Counted from the first letter of the stretch, positions 43,562 through 53,433 are shown. The stretch is 64,000 nucleotides of DNA from Alloscardovia criceti DSM 17774 (GCF_000376885.1 NZ_AQXR01000010.1:409335-473334); one strand, 5' to 3'. Numbers and translations: made by a program. Notes: generated by a model not told the origin, from the letters alone.

Positions 43562-45319
43562 TTAATCTTCGTGTGATTCCGTGGTTGACTTGTCTGCAGC
43601 TGGCATATCTGGGTTGCCAGCAGAATTCTTTGTGTCAAATGCCTTCAAGAAATCCTGCGCACCTTCCGGGTCATCTACGCGAGAAGGATCTGCCCAGTGA
43701 CCAGCCTTACGCTCCGCCATCATAGCATTACGTACAGCAGTTTTGGCATCCATCCACTCGTGGTACTGACGGCGGCGCTCGGTGTTTGTACGACGACGGT
43801 TGAGGCCTTGGACCTCGTCCATGCGGGCATCGTGACCACGCTGCGCATGGGGATCACCATCGAGCATTTCCGCGCCTGCTTGGACGGTTGGGTCCCAGTC
43901 GAAGGCGACGGCCTGCTCTCCTCGACCAATGCGTACCTCGTCACCCACATGAGCACCCTTAGCACGCAAAGCATCTTCTACACCCAGACGCGCCAAACGA
44001 TCCGCGAGGTAACCAATGGCTTCTTCATTGTCGAAGTTGGTTTGACGTACCCAACGCTCTGGCTTCTTTCCGGTGACGGTAAACCAGAAATTACCATTGC
44101 GGTCTTGCTCACGTTCAATCTCGAAGTCATAACCCAAGCCGACCTGCTTAGGATTGCGGCGCATCTTATCCAAAGGACGGATAACCACGCGTTCAGCCTG
44201 CTCCTTGTCCGCATTTTCCTGAACCTTGGCACGCATGTCCTCTACCAAAGCGCTTAAGGCATACGTCAGCTGTTTTAAGCCTTCATGGGTAGCCGTAGAA
44301 ATGATGAAAGTTTTCAAACCCATTTTTTCAAAATCAGGCTTCACAAACTCTGCCAATTCTTTAGCATCCGGCACATCGGCTTTATTGAGAATAATTATGC
44401 GTGGACGTTCAGCAATAGGTATGGCGCCTAACGGCAAATCCAGCTGATCGGCATATTGCGACAGTTCATTTTCCAGCGCGTGATAGTCGGATACTGGATC
44501 TCGATCCTGCTCCAGGGTCGCGCAATCAATAACGTGTGCTATGACCTGAGTGCGTTCGATATGACGCAGGAATTCTAGCCCTAGACCTTTGCCCTGTGCA
44601 GCACCAGGGATAAGCCCCGGCACATCCGCAATGGTAAATCGCTTGTCTCCCGTATCCACCACACCCAGATTTGGTACCAGCGTGGTAAATGGATAATCCG
44701 CAATCTTCGGGCGTGCAGCGGACAGTGTGGCCACCAAGGAGGATTTTCCTGCACTTGGGTAGCCGACGAGTGCGACGTCCGCGATGGATTTGAGCTCGAA
44801 AATCACATCACGCTCTTCGCCCGGCTCGCCCAGAAGTGCGAAGCCTGGCGCCTTGCGGCTTTTATTGGACAAAGAACGATTTCCCAATCCGCCTGCTCCG
44901 CCTTGAGCCACCACATAACGATCGCCCGGATGGCTCAGGTCGGCGAGAATCTCGTCATTTTTGTGCTTGGCAGCGCTAACCACGGTATCGCCCTGCACAT
45001 TCTCTGGATGCACGCGCGTGGATGAAAAGATGACTGTGCCCACCGGTACTGGCAAAATGAGGTCTTCTCCTCTAGAGCCGTCCTTGTCATCACCCTTGCC
45101 CATGGTGCCGTTGGGTGCCGTACGATGCGGCATAAAGCGATAATCCAGCAAAGAGGTGGCATTGGTATCTGCTACGACGATAACGCTACCGCCATCGCCA
45201 CCGTCACCCCCATCTGGGCCTGCTAATGGCTTGTATTTTTCTCGACGAATTGAAGCAGCCCCATTACCACCATCGCCGCCCTTAACATGAACCGTCACGC
45301 GGTCTACGAAGTCACTCAT
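43562..45319 (-). CDS. obg: GTPase Obg (CgtA)
   Basis: Essential ribosome-assembly GTPase of the large subunit. The 585-residue protein has a glycine-rich OBG fold (about 1-160), a G domain (GYPSAGKSSLVATLSAARPKIADYPFTTLVPNLG, given by its key GxxxxGKS and TTL parts; NKAD), a C-terminal OCT domain (about 375-460, RPLDKM and DFEIEREQDR) and an extra acidic/basic tail typical of actinobacteria. ATG at 45319 is preferred over a TTG four codons earlier. Follows rpmA after a terminator, as commonly seen (rplU-rpmA-obg). Confidence 0.96.
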   Translation of the reverse strand: MSDFVDRVTVHVKGGDGGNGAASIRREKYKPLAGPDGGDGGDGGSVIVVADTNATSLLDYRFMPHRTAPNGTMGKGDDKDGSRGEDLILPVPVGTVIFSSTRVHPENVQGDTVVSAAKHKNDEILADLSHPGDRYVVAQGGAGGLGNRSLSNKSRKAPGFALLGEPGEERDVIFELKSIADVALVGYPSAGKSSLVATLSAARPKIADYPFTTLVPNLGVVDTGDKRFTIADVPGLIPGAAQGKGLGLEFLRHIERTQVIAHVIDCATLEQDRDPVSDYHALENELSQYADQLDLPLGAIPIAERPRIIILNKADVPDAKELAEFVKPDFEKMGLKTFIISTATHEGLKQLTYALSALVEDMRAKVQENADKEQAERVVIRPLDKMRRNPKQVGLGYDFEIEREQDRNGNFWFTVTGKKPERWVRQTNFDNEEAIGYLADRLARLGVEDALRAKGAHVGDEVRIGRGEQAVAFDWDPTVQAGAEMLDGDPHAQRGHDARMDEVQGLNRRRTNTERRRQYHEWMDAKTAVRNAMMAERKAGHWADPSRVDDPEGAQDFLKAFDTKNSAGNPDMPAADKSTTESHED

Positions 45320-45379
45320 AATTTCTGTCAATCCTTACAACACGTGCATATGCTCAGCGCATAACTTCCGTGAATATAC

Positions 45380-45408
45380 AAAAAGCCGCGCTAAAACTAG
45401 CGCGGCTT
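45380..45408 (-). terminator. Intrinsic terminator after rpmA
   Basis: AAGCCGCGCTA and TAGCGCGGCTT (45383-45393 and 45398-45408), perfect 11-bp stem; on the minus strand TTTTG follows. Confidence 0.85.
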
Positions 45409-45423
45409 CAATTTTACCCGAAT

Positions 45424-45675
45424 TTACTCGGAAATAACGTCTACAACCTTACGATCGCGACGGATACCGAACTTTACGGTACCGTTTGCGAGAGCAAAGA
45501 GGGTGTGATCCTTGCCCAGACCCACGTTCTGGCCTGCATGGAACTTAGTGCCGCGCTGACGTACGATGATGTTGCCTGCAGCTACTGCTTCGCCGCCGAA
45601 CTTCTTCACGCCAAGATATTGAGCGTTCGAGTCGCGACCGTTGCGGGTACTTGCCGCACCTTTCTTATGTGCCAT
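45424..45675 (-). CDS. rpmA: 50S ribosomal protein L27
   Basis: L27 reaches the peptidyl-transferase centre with its N-terminus. 83 residues with [33 protein letters not shown] opening (key AHKKG and GRDS) and [19 protein letters not shown]. There is no cleavable N-terminal extension. It follows rplU by 41 bases. Confidence 0.98.
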   Translation of the reverse strand: MAHKKGAASTRNGRDSNAQYLGVKKFGGEAVAAGNIIVRQRGTKFHAGQNVGLGKDHTLFALANGTVKFGIRRDRKVVDVISE

Positions 45676-45716
45676 GACATATTCCTTTCGAAAGAATTAC
45701 TCGGCTCTCAATCGCA

Positions 45717-46025
45717 CTAAGCGATGGAGGTTACCTTGAGAACAGTCAACTTCTGGCGGTGACCCTTACGGCGTGCTACACCAGTCTTGTTCTTGAACTT
45801 CTGGATGCTGATCTTTGGACCCTTAGCCTCGTCATCGACAACCTCTGCCTTCACAGAAATCTTTGCCAAGTCCTTAGCTGCGAGGGTTACCTTGGAGCCA
45901 TCAACTACGAGTGCAACAGGGAACTCTACGGTATCGCCCTTCTTTGCATCAAGACGGTTGACGGTAAATTCGTCGCCTACCTCGACCTTTTCCTGGTGGC
46001 CGCCGGCTTTCACAATAGCGTACAT
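45717..46025 (-). CDS. rplU: 50S ribosomal protein L21
   Basis: Binds 23S rRNA in domain I/II. I start at the ATG at 46025 ([14 protein letters not shown]), giving 102 residues, the usual length; the open frame extends 20 codons further but those are not L21-like. The C-terminal signature [19 protein letters not shown] is intact. The 284 bases upstream to the RNase E/G gene hold a long hairpin (46219-46273). Confidence 0.97.
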   Translation of the reverse strand: MYAIVKAGGHQEKVEVGDEFTVNRLDAKKGDTVEFPVALVVDGSKVTLAAKDLAKISVKAEVVDDEAKGPKISIQKFKNKTGVARRKGHRQKLTVLKVTSIA

Positions 46026-46218
46026 GTTCTTACCTTTGCCTCTTAAAAGCTTTGCGTTTGATCTTCTGGTTTCTATCTTGAGCATACTTACCCAAGGCCT
46101 CCAGAAGACACCAACTAACTACTGTATCGCATTGCTTGACAAACGTCAAATCTGTCACGCCTATGTGCGACACACAAGACTTGTTACATTACACTCACGG
46201 ATGGACTTCAGAAGGACT

Positions 46219-46273
46219 CCTATCTCAGCACTGTGTATTCCCTTGCGAATTCTGCACATTGTGCTGAGACAGG
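46219..46273 (-). promoter_or_regulatory. Long hairpin in the spacer between the RNase E/G gene and rplU
   Basis: CCTATCTCAGCAC (46219-46231) pairs with GTGCTGAGACAGG (46261-46273), 13 positions with one wobble or mismatch. Within the loop ATTC (46237-46240) can pair with GAAT (46247-46250). It starts 37 bases past the RNase E/G stop and has no T-run, so it is more likely a processing or regulatory element than a terminator. Confidence 0.5.
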
Positions 46274-46309
46274 TCGGCCTAGCTTATCCGTGCTCCGAAT
46301 AAACTTCTT

Positions 46310-49300
46310 CTATTCCTCTTCATTCGAAGTATTCGCCATGCCCGCTCCTGCTGCTGCAATGGCCGCCATGGAGTTCTTCACTTCCTCCGTTGTGCCTTGG
46401 CGCTCCTCACGTGAGGAATTATCCTCGTAATTCTTGGAAGCATGCGTATGCTTATTGGTCTTGACGAATGGATCTCCGCCCTTCATTGCATATGGATCGT
46501 CATACTTCGCAGAAACCGTTGGCTCGTCGTGCAAGATGAATCCGCGGCCGGCGCAGGTTGGGCACTCCTCGGAGAAAGCTTCTACCAATCCTTGGCCCAC
46601 ACGCTTACGCGTCATCTGCACAAGACCCAGCGAGGTCACTTCAGCCACTTGATGCTTGGTGCGATCACGTGACAAGCATTCCACCAGACGGCGCAAGACG
46701 AGATCACGGTTTGCAGGCATAACCATATCGACAAAGTCAATCATGACCATACCGCCGATATCGCGCAATCTTAGCTGTCGCACAACTTCCTCAGCCGCTT
46801 CCAGATTGCATCGCGTCACCGTTTCTTCCAACGACTTGCCCTTACCGATAAATCGGCCTGTATTCACGTCGATGGTTGTCATAGCCTCCGTACGATCAAT
46901 GACCAAAGAACCGCCCGATGGCAAGTACACTTGGCGTTCCATGCCCTTGCGCAGCTGGCTATCAATCTGCCAACGGTCGAAGACATCCTTACCGCGGTGC
47001 TCTTCTGGATCCCATCGTTCTACACGGTCGAGCAGATCCGGCGCCGCAGATTCGATGTACTCATGGATGCGGTTGTATACACCTTCACCCTCGACTATCA
47101 GCTTCTTAAAGTCGTCATTAAAGATATCGCGGATTACGCGGATAACCACATCCGGCTCGCCCTGCAACAGGTGAGGCTTCTTGGAATTCTTCAGTTCTTC
47201 CAATCGGCTAGAAATATGCTCCCACTGATTCTTAATATGCTCAAAATCTTTGATAATGGCTTCTTCTGATGCACCCTCAGCAGCAGTGCGGATAATCACA
47301 CCTACTTCTTGCGGAGCAATCTTAGAAACGATGGACTTCAAACGCGCACGTTCACGCTCTGGTAACTTACGGCTGACACCTGTCATACCGCCAGATGGTA
47401 CGAGCACCAAGAAACGACCAGCGAGGGTGACCTGGCTCGTCAAGCGCGCACCCTTATGACCGATAGGATCCTTCGTCACCTGCACAAGCACCGGATCGCC
47501 AGACTTAAACGCATGCTCCATACGACGAGGCTGCCCATCGAGGCGGGTCGTATCCCAGTTCACCTCACCCGCATACAGCACGCCGTTGCGCGCCTGGCCG
47601 ATGTCCACGAAGGCGGCTTCCATGCTCGGTAGCACGTTTTGCACGCGTCCCTGGTAAATATTGCCTACGGCTGAGACGTCTGCAATGTCAGAAATATAAT
47701 GTTCTACTAATACGTCATCCTCTATGACGGAAACCTGCGTATGCTTGCCTCGCTCGCGCACAACCATGATGCGGTTCACGACTTCGCGGCGGGCTAGGAA
47801 GTCCTGCTCGGTGATGAGCGCTGCTTGCCTATTGCGGTCACGACGATTGTCGCGGCGACGCTGACGCTTGGCCTCGAGTCGCGTAGAGCCTTCCACATCC
47901 GTAATTTCATCGATGTACTGCTGCTTGCGCGAGCGGACACGGGTTTCTTCTGAAGCATTATGCGAAGACTGGGTATTATCGTCTTCTGCGTTTTTCGAAC
48001 CACGGCGACGGCGACGACGGCGTGTGGTGAATTCTTCCTCGGCCTCGTCATCCTTGAAATTCGTATTTCGCGCATTGCGAGAGCGGCGATCTTGCTTATC
48101 GTCCTGCGATTGTGCCGCATAATCCTCGGCGTCCTCATCGGATTCGATCGGCTCGTATGCGATATCGTCGAATTCTAAGTCGTTTTCAATGAGCTCCACT
48201 TCTGCAGCTGCACGGCGCTCCTGAGCGTTCAGTCTGCGCGAGCGGCGTGACTTTGACTCAGAGGCGAATTCGTCGCTCGATTCTTCAGGCTCTGTGACAT
48301 GGTCGCGGTGTGCATTGTCATTGCGCTCGTTTTCGCCGCGATTCTTACGGTTCCTGCGGCGCTCGTGGCGAGAGCTCTTCTCCGCATACTCGTCTTTATT
48401 TCTGCGCGCATCAGAATTCTTCCGCGAGGAATTGTCGAAATCCTCGGCACCGTCATCCGCATTATCGTCATCTGCATGGCGCGAACGCTCGGTTTTGTCC
48501 AAAGCGTGGCTGATATTGTCCAGAATATCCGAATTCTGAGTCCTATCCTTACGGTTGCGACGATTGCGGCGCTTGGAATCCTCCGCAGTTGCCTCGTCTG
48601 AAGTCTCGTTTGCATTCGAGGCTTCTGGGATAACCGGAGCTTGGAAAAGCAAACTCATCATTGGACGCGATTGCGCTCCAAAGTTTTCTGCATAATGAGG
48701 CGTTTCCCGCGTGGTATCAGAGGAGGAGAATTCCAGCATTTGGCTGACCGCAGCACGGGCACGATGGGAACGCTGCTGCTGAGAATTGTCTTCGATAGTC
48801 TCGTGATTGCTGTTTTCAGCATTGTGCTGATCAGCATTATTCCTCTGCTCACTATCCTTTTGCTCATTGCGGCTCTCTCTGCGATTCTCGTAGCGACGTC
48901 CGCGTGCTGAGTCTTCCTGAGTATCTCGAGTGCTGTTTTCACGAGAATTTGCATTGCGCGCACGCAGGCGCTGAGCGCTGTGATCTTGAGCCGACTGATG
49001 CTGACGCTGTGGAGTCTCTGCTTCAGTCTGCTGAGATTGCGTCTCTGTTTCCGCTTCTTCCGGCACTTCGATGCCCGTATCTACAAAGAGCTCAGCCGCT
49101 ATGCGCTCTGCCTGTGCACTGCGCGTGTAGGATGCACGGCTGCGAGGCTGGCGTGAATTTTTTGCACCGCGTTCCGTTTCTGCGTGATTCTGATCGTCTG
49201 TTAACTGTACAGAAGCGGACTGCTCAGAAGAGGACTGCTCAGGAGCCTGAGTAGAAGACTGCGCAGAACGCGGGTTACGCACATGCGTGCGAGCAGTGCG

Positions 49301-49621
49301 CTCGTCTTGTGCATTATCCGCTTGGGATCGCGTCGTCCTTCTGCGACGGCGCGTAGTCTCTCCTTGTGATGCTGCCTCCGCAATTTCGCGTTTGACGGAC
49401 TCGCTCTGCTGATGCGCGGAGTCCACTGGCTGTGTTCCAGTCTGAGAATTGTTCGCGTCCTGCATGCTTGCAGACATATCGTTGTGTTGGTCGCGTTTTA
49501 TTTGCGTTGGTAATTCTGTAACTTGAGAATCTTTTGCTCCAGTTACGCGCACTACGCGACGGGAATTTTGATTTGTTCTACGTCCGAGAACCGGTGGTTC
49601 CGGATTGATACGGTTAGACAC
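46310..49621 (-). CDS. rne: Ribonuclease E/G family protein with very long disordered N-terminus
   Basis: Endoribonuclease for mRNA decay and rRNA/tRNA processing. The 1103-residue protein starts with GTG. Residues 1 to about 600 are low-complexity, dominated by Arg, Asn, Glu, Asp, Ser and Gln, with basic clusters (RRRRR) near 550. The catalytic part follows: S1 domain (about 635-720), RNase H-like and 5'-sensor parts, catalytic Asp in MVMIDFVDM near 975, and the zinc link CPTCAGRG near 1035. It could be called rng; the actinobacterial type has features of both. Upstream of rplU-rpmA, the same order as in several actinobacteria. Confidence 0.92.
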   Translation of the reverse strand: MSNRINPEPPVLGRRTNQNSRRVVRVTGAKDSQVTELPTQIKRDQHNDMSASMQDANNSQTGTQPVDSAHQQSESVKREIAEAASQGETTRRRRRTTRSQADNAQDERTARTHVRNPRSAQSSTQAPEQSSSEQSASVQLTDDQNHAETERGAKNSRQPRSRASYTRSAQAERIAAELFVDTGIEVPEEAETETQSQQTEAETPQRQHQSAQDHSAQRLRARNANSRENSTRDTQEDSARGRRYENRRESRNEQKDSEQRNNADQHNAENSNHETIEDNSQQQRSHRARAAVSQMLEFSSSDTTRETPHYAENFGAQSRPMMSLLFQAPVIPEASNANETSDEATAEDSKRRNRRNRKDRTQNSDILDNISHALDKTERSRHADDDNADDGAEDFDNSSRKNSDARRNKDEYAEKSSRHERRRNRKNRGENERNDNAHRDHVTEPEESSDEFASESKSRRSRRLNAQERRAAAEVELIENDLEFDDIAYEPIESDEDAEDYAAQSQDDKQDRRSRNARNTNFKDDEAEEEFTTRRRRRRRGSKNAEDDNTQSSHNASEETRVRSRKQQYIDEITDVEGSTRLEAKRQRRRDNRRDRNRQAALITEQDFLARREVVNRIMVVRERGKHTQVSVIEDDVLVEHYISDIADVSAVGNIYQGRVQNVLPSMEAAFVDIGQARNGVLYAGEVNWDTTRLDGQPRRMEHAFKSGDPVLVQVTKDPIGHKGARLTSQVTLAGRFLVLVPSGGMTGVSRKLPERERARLKSIVSKIAPQEVGVIIRTAAEGASEEAIIKDFEHIKNQWEHISSRLEELKNSKKPHLLQGEPDVVIRVIRDIFNDDFKKLIVEGEGVYNRIHEYIESAAPDLLDRVERWDPEEHRGKDVFDRWQIDSQLRKGMERQVYLPSGGSLVIDRTEAMTTIDVNTGRFIGKGKSLEETVTRCNLEAAEEVVRQLRLRDIGGMVMIDFVDMVMPANRDLVLRRLVECLSRDRTKHQVAEVTSLGLVQMTRKRVGQGLVEAFSEECPTCAGRGFILHDEPTVSAKYDDPYAMKGGDPFVKTNKHTHASKNYEDNSSREERQGTTEEVKNSMAAIAAAGAGMANTSNEEE

Positions 49622-49816
49622 TGATGTCTCCAGTCAAGCGGCTGCGCCCACTTTGCACGTCATGTATACGGCGAATCTTTCAAAATCACCGTATACGGTT
49701 TAAAAGTCTGTTCGTACTATGCGGACGCCGTCGCTTGCCGCTGTATAAGTCATCTATCCTTTTTAGGCAAGGGGATCAACGCATAGTTGTATGGCGACTG
49801 CGCAGAGTCACCTTTT

Positions 49817-51043
49817 CTAGTCTATCACATCCGAGCTTTGTCGCGCATTCGCCGAGCTTAACCAAGTTTTCAGAATGCTCGTATACTCGTCTATGGCGTC
49901 CATAGCAATCTGTTCATCGCTTTTATGCGCGAGTAACGGGTCTCCGGCTCCAAGATTCACGGCGGGAATGTGTCGTGCGCTAAAACGCGCTACATCTGTC
50001 CACCCAAATTTTGCTCTCGCACCCTGCCCGCTGTGTTCCTGCACAAGATTGACCAAGGATTGCACTAGCGGATGATTCAAACCTGGTCGCGCACCTGCGG
50101 ATTCATCCTTCATCTCAATGTCATATCCAGCAAACAGTCCGCCATCGGCATGGAGCACGCCGGTATCTACGCCGATATTATGCGCGCATTCCTCGCCCAT
50201 GAGCAGAGCTTTAGCTTCTTCAATGCTTTTATCCGGGGCAAAACGATAATTCACATGAATGCGGCATTCTTGAGGGATGATATTCGTCCCCTCCCCACCA
50301 GAGATCATAGTAGCGTTCAAACCTTCGCGGTATTCCAACCCATCTACTTCAATGGTTTGAGCCTCATACTCGCTGAGAATCTGCAAAATGCGCCCTGCGT
50401 GATGGATGGCATTATCTCCCATCCACGCGCGCGCCGAGTGCGCCGCCACACCATGCACAATAATGTCAAAACGCATCGTACCATTGCAGCCGCCTTCAAT
50501 CAACGCATTCGTCGGCTCACCGATAATGGCGAAATCGCCACTTATCCAGTCCGGATGTGCCGCAATAACTTTGCCTAAGCCATTTTTCTGCGCCTGCACT
50601 TCCTCATGATCATAAAAGACGTAGGTGATATCGCATTGGGTTTTCTCGGCACTATCGATGTCGCGCGCAAGATACAAGAAGGCCGCATCGCTTGCCTTCA
50701 TATCCGTAGCCCCGCGGCCCCACATCACGTCACTATCCGGATAGGCGCTCGCCACATCCTCACGAATTTCCGTACTACGCGCCGGCATGATGCGCGCAGG
50801 GAAGTTGTCGATAACTGGCACCACATCGATGTGCCCTGCCAAGATCACACGTTGCTCTTTGCGGAAATTCGTCGATGCTATCACGGTATCCCCGTGACGA
50901 TGCACGTCCAAGTGTGCGCATTCCTTCAGAAAATCTTCCACCATGTCGGCGAGCGCGCTTTCATCGTCCGATACGGAGTACACATTCATGATGGTGGTGA
51001 ATATGTCTGTGACGCTTTTTCCCAATTCTTTTGTCATACTCAT
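49817..51043 (-). CDS. dapE: Succinyl-diaminopimelate desuccinylase
   Basis: Zinc-dependent M20 hydrolase that produces LL-diaminopimelate for lysine and wall synthesis. 408 residues; metal ligands are readable in VILAGHIDVVPV (His and Asp near residue 73-75), WGRGATDMK (Asp), YVFYDHEEV (Glu pair) and the final His in ARFSARHIPAVNLG. The ATG at 51043 or 51037 are both possible. It is divergent from the AEC transporter with about 50 bases between starts, and is separated from the RNase E/G gene by 195 bases that show no other gene. Confidence 0.92.
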   Translation of the reverse strand: MSMTKELGKSVTDIFTTIMNVYSVSDDESALADMVEDFLKECAHLDVHRHGDTVIASTNFRKEQRVILAGHIDVVPVIDNFPARIMPARSTEIREDVASAYPDSDVMWGRGATDMKASDAAFLYLARDIDSAEKTQCDITYVFYDHEEVQAQKNGLGKVIAAHPDWISGDFAIIGEPTNALIEGGCNGTMRFDIIVHGVAAHSARAWMGDNAIHHAGRILQILSEYEAQTIEVDGLEYREGLNATMISGGEGTNIIPQECRIHVNYRFAPDKSIEEAKALLMGEECAHNIGVDTGVLHADGGLFAGYDIEMKDESAGARPGLNHPLVQSLVNLVQEHSGQGARAKFGWTDVARFSARHIPAVNLGAGDPLLAHKSDEQIAMDAIDEYTSILKTWLSSANARQSSDVID

Positions 51044-51088
51044 ATCGTAGACGATGCATCACCTTTAGAGTATGCCAAGTGGCAGTAT

Positions 51089-52033
51089 GTGAGTATGGGA
51101 TTATTAAGTGCTTTACAAGGTTTTGCTGTTATCGGTATCGTGATCGGCACAGGATATGTGGCTGCGCGTATGAAAATCGGCGGATCTCAAGCACAGTATG
51201 TTCTCAATCGCATCAGCTTTTTCGTCTCCAGTCCCTGCCTGATGTTTGCGATCTTGTCCCAAGAAAATTTGAGTGAAATTTTTGATTCGACTATTGTGGT
51301 TGCATTTTTCTCCGCTGCTGCCGTGGGTCTGATTTTTATCCTGTTGAATGCGTTATTTTTTAAGCTTTCTGCGGCACAAACGACGATTGGTGTGCTCAAT
51401 AGTTTGTATCTGAATTCTAATAATATTGGCCTTCCGGTGGCTACATATATTATCGGCAATCCGGCATTGGTGGCTCCGATTCTCGTCATGCAGCAGGCCG
51501 TGTTTACGCCTATTGCGCTGACCGTGCTGGATTTACAAACTAGTGGGAAGTTTTCCTTGAAGCGCGTGGCTTTGCAACCTCTGCACCAGCCTTTGCTCGT
51601 CGGATCGTTGACGGGCATTCTCATCTCCTGGCTGTCTTCTGTAGCGGGCTATTTTGTAGTGCCTCAATGGATTTTTGATCCTATCCAGATGATTGGCAAC
51701 TCGGCTGTGCCTTTGATTCTCATGGCTTTTGGTATGAGTTTGTATGGCACGAAGCCGTTGCAAAAGGGTGCGAATATTCCAGCAATTGCCACAGTCACAG
51801 TACTGAAAAATATCGTGATGCCTCTTATCGCTTTCGCTTTGGCCTACACCATGGGTTTCAGAGGGGCGGTGTTGTATGGTTGCGTAGTTTTGGCCGCTTT
51901 GCCTACGGGACAAAATGTGTATAATTATGCCGCTCGTTACGATGTGGGTATGAGTTTTGCGAGGGATGGCACCTTGTTTAGTACGCTGACATCGCCGATT
52001 ATTATTTCGATTATTGCTTTGCTTTTTTCTTAA
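51089..52033 (+). CDS. AEC (auxin efflux carrier) family transporter
   Basis: A membrane protein with about ten hydrophobic helices. The sequence begins at GTG 51089 or ATG 51095 (MGLLSALQGFAVIGIVIGTGYVAARM), giving 312-314 residues, usual for the AEC family (MdcF/YfdV-like). Family landmarks: LNSLYLNSNNIGLPVA near residue 110 and the second-half LPTGQNVYNYA near residue 273. A much longer open frame upstream runs through dapE on the opposite strand and is not coding. Substrates of AEC proteins include malonate, malate and efflux products; none can be assigned. Perfect terminator hairpin follows. Confidence 0.88.
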   Translation: MSMGLLSALQGFAVIGIVIGTGYVAARMKIGGSQAQYVLNRISFFVSSPCLMFAILSQENLSEIFDSTIVVAFFSAAAVGLIFILLNALFFKLSAAQTTIGVLNSLYLNSNNIGLPVATYIIGNPALVAPILVMQQAVFTPIALTVLDLQTSGKFSLKRVALQPLHQPLLVGSLTGILISWLSSVAGYFVVPQWIFDPIQMIGNSAVPLILMAFGMSLYGTKPLQKGANIPAIATVTVLKNIVMPLIAFALAYTMGFRGAVLYGCVVLAALPTGQNVYNYAARYDVGMSFARDGTLFSTLTSPIIISIIALLFS

Positions 52034-52049
52034 CCGCACATACAACGTA

Positions 52050-52087
52050 TTGGGGAGGATGAAGACTGAGAACTTCATCCTCCCCAA
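52050..52087. terminator. Bidirectional terminator between AEC gene and Maf-NUDIX gene
   Basis: A perfect 15-bp stem (52050-52064 with 52073-52087), loop ACTGAGAA, between two convergent genes. Confidence 0.85.
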
Positions 52088-52113
52088 TGTGTTTATACCG
52101 AAGAATAGCTTTC

Positions 52114-53433
52114 TTAAATGCGATACTCGCGAGCAATCACATTCAATCGCTGCAAGAAGTTTGGCAGGTCATTCTTAAAGTACGACAGTAGCTTCAAATT
52201 ATCTAAGTCTTCTACGGCTATCCATCGCACATCTTCGCTCTCATCGTCCGTGGCATGAGGTTCCACCATGTGGCCCGGTTTTTCGAACGCAAATACGGTG
52301 GTATAACTCCATGGACCGTGGTCTTCGCAATATGCACCAACGACTGCAATATCGTCTGGATGGATATTCGCCTCTTCTGCGGATTCGCGCAGTGCGCCTT
52401 CGAGGAAGTTTTCTCCGGTTGCAATGGCGCCACCCGGAATGCCCCATGTGCCGCCTTCTGCGCTCCACTTTGCACGATGCTGCATGGCGATATGAGAAAT
52501 TTCGCCATCGTCATCGCGACGAGCAACGAGGATACCTGCTGCGCTGTTTAGTCCCCAGTGGCGATGACCGCAAGCACAATCAATCCAGCCGTCACCAGGC
52601 TGGCTGATATTCGTACGTGGCGTTTGGATATCTTTTTCGTTGTATGGGATCTCCGGTACGCGCACTTGGTCCCACAAGTTAGGCCAGCTGATGCCTAATT
52701 CTTCCACCAAAGCGCGCAGCGTTGGCAGGCTTAGGCCCATCACGCCACTCGGATCACCTTGAATGGAATCGATATACGCAGATCCCAAACCTTCCAAGGT
52801 GAAGGAGCCGGCCACCTCCAACGGCTCACCGGATTCGAGATAGCGCTCCAAATCGTCATCGCTAAAGTTGCCAAAACTCACCTGTGCGTGACTAATAGAC
52901 TGAGCAATATCGCCTGTGGATAAATCGATAACCACATGACCGGTCCACAAGGTTCCCGTATTACCGCGCATCTGCCGCAAACGGTTGCGCGCTACGGAGA
53001 CGGTATGTGGTTTGCCGAAAATTTCATCGCCCAAGGTAAACAAGGAATCACAGCCCACAACCACGGGACCGTGGACTAAGCCAGAAAGTCCTAAATGACC
53101 GTCCACGTACTCCTTCAAGGACGTGCGCTCCGCAATGCTGCCCTGACCTTGCTCTAACGGACGAGAAATATTGAGATCTCCCGTAGCCTCTTGCATGGTT
53201 TTCCATGTCTGCGTGTAATCATCCGCCACCTTCTTTGCCTTTGCACGTGCCAGATTTATCACACGCTCCTCGACAGACAGCTCCTCCACCTGGACGCCCC
53301 GTTCCTTTGCCAGCTGTGCGAGCACGGCAGGTTCGTCCACATGGGATACGCGAATTGTTGGTTGAATTCCCGCTTGAACGAGTAAGCGAGCGCGAGAAAT
53401 TGATTTCGACGCAAGAACTACTGGAATTGTCAT
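52114..53433 (-). CDS. Fusion of a Maf nucleotide pyrophosphatase with a NUDIX hydrolase
   Basis: A 439-residue two-domain housecleaning enzyme. Residues 1-230 are Maf/YhdE-like, hydrolysing non-canonical or modified nucleoside triphosphates: LASKSISRARLL at residue 7 and VVGCDSLF near residue 125, where the family's usual Ala-Asp is Cys-Asp. Residues about 290-439 are a NUDIX domain with a nearly intact box (ATGENFLEGALRESAEEAN near 331-353; the terminal Gly is Asn). I start at ATG 53433, with AGGGG upstream; eight more residues are possible. A segment of about 60 residues links the domains. It ends convergently with the AEC gene. Confidence 0.88.
   Translation of the reverse strand: MTIPVVLASKSISRARLLVQAGIQPTIRVSHVDEPAVLAQLAKERGVQVEELSVEERVINLARAKAKKVADDYTQTWKTMQEATGDLNISRPLEQGQGSIAERTSLKEYVDGHLGLSGLVHGPVVVGCDSLFTLGDEIFGKPHTVSVARNRLRQMRGNTGTLWTGHVVIDLSTGDIAQSISHAQVSFGNFSDDDLERYLESGEPLEVAGSFTLEGLGSAYIDSIQGDPSGVMGLSLPTLRALVEELGISWPNLWDQVRVPEIPYNEKDIQTPRTNISQPGDGWIDCACGHRHWGLNSAAGILVARRDDDGEISHIAMQHRAKWSAEGGTWGIPGGAIATGENFLEGALRESAEEANIHPDDIAVVGAYCEDHGPWSYTTVFAFEKPGHMVEPHATDDESEDVRWIAVEDLDNLKLLSYFKNDLPNFLQRLNVIAREYRI

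Noticed and set aside
50606..51088. Open frame extending the AEC transporter upstream by about 160 codons
   Set aside because: It runs antisense through dapE, lacks membrane character and family similarity; the transporter begins at about 51089.
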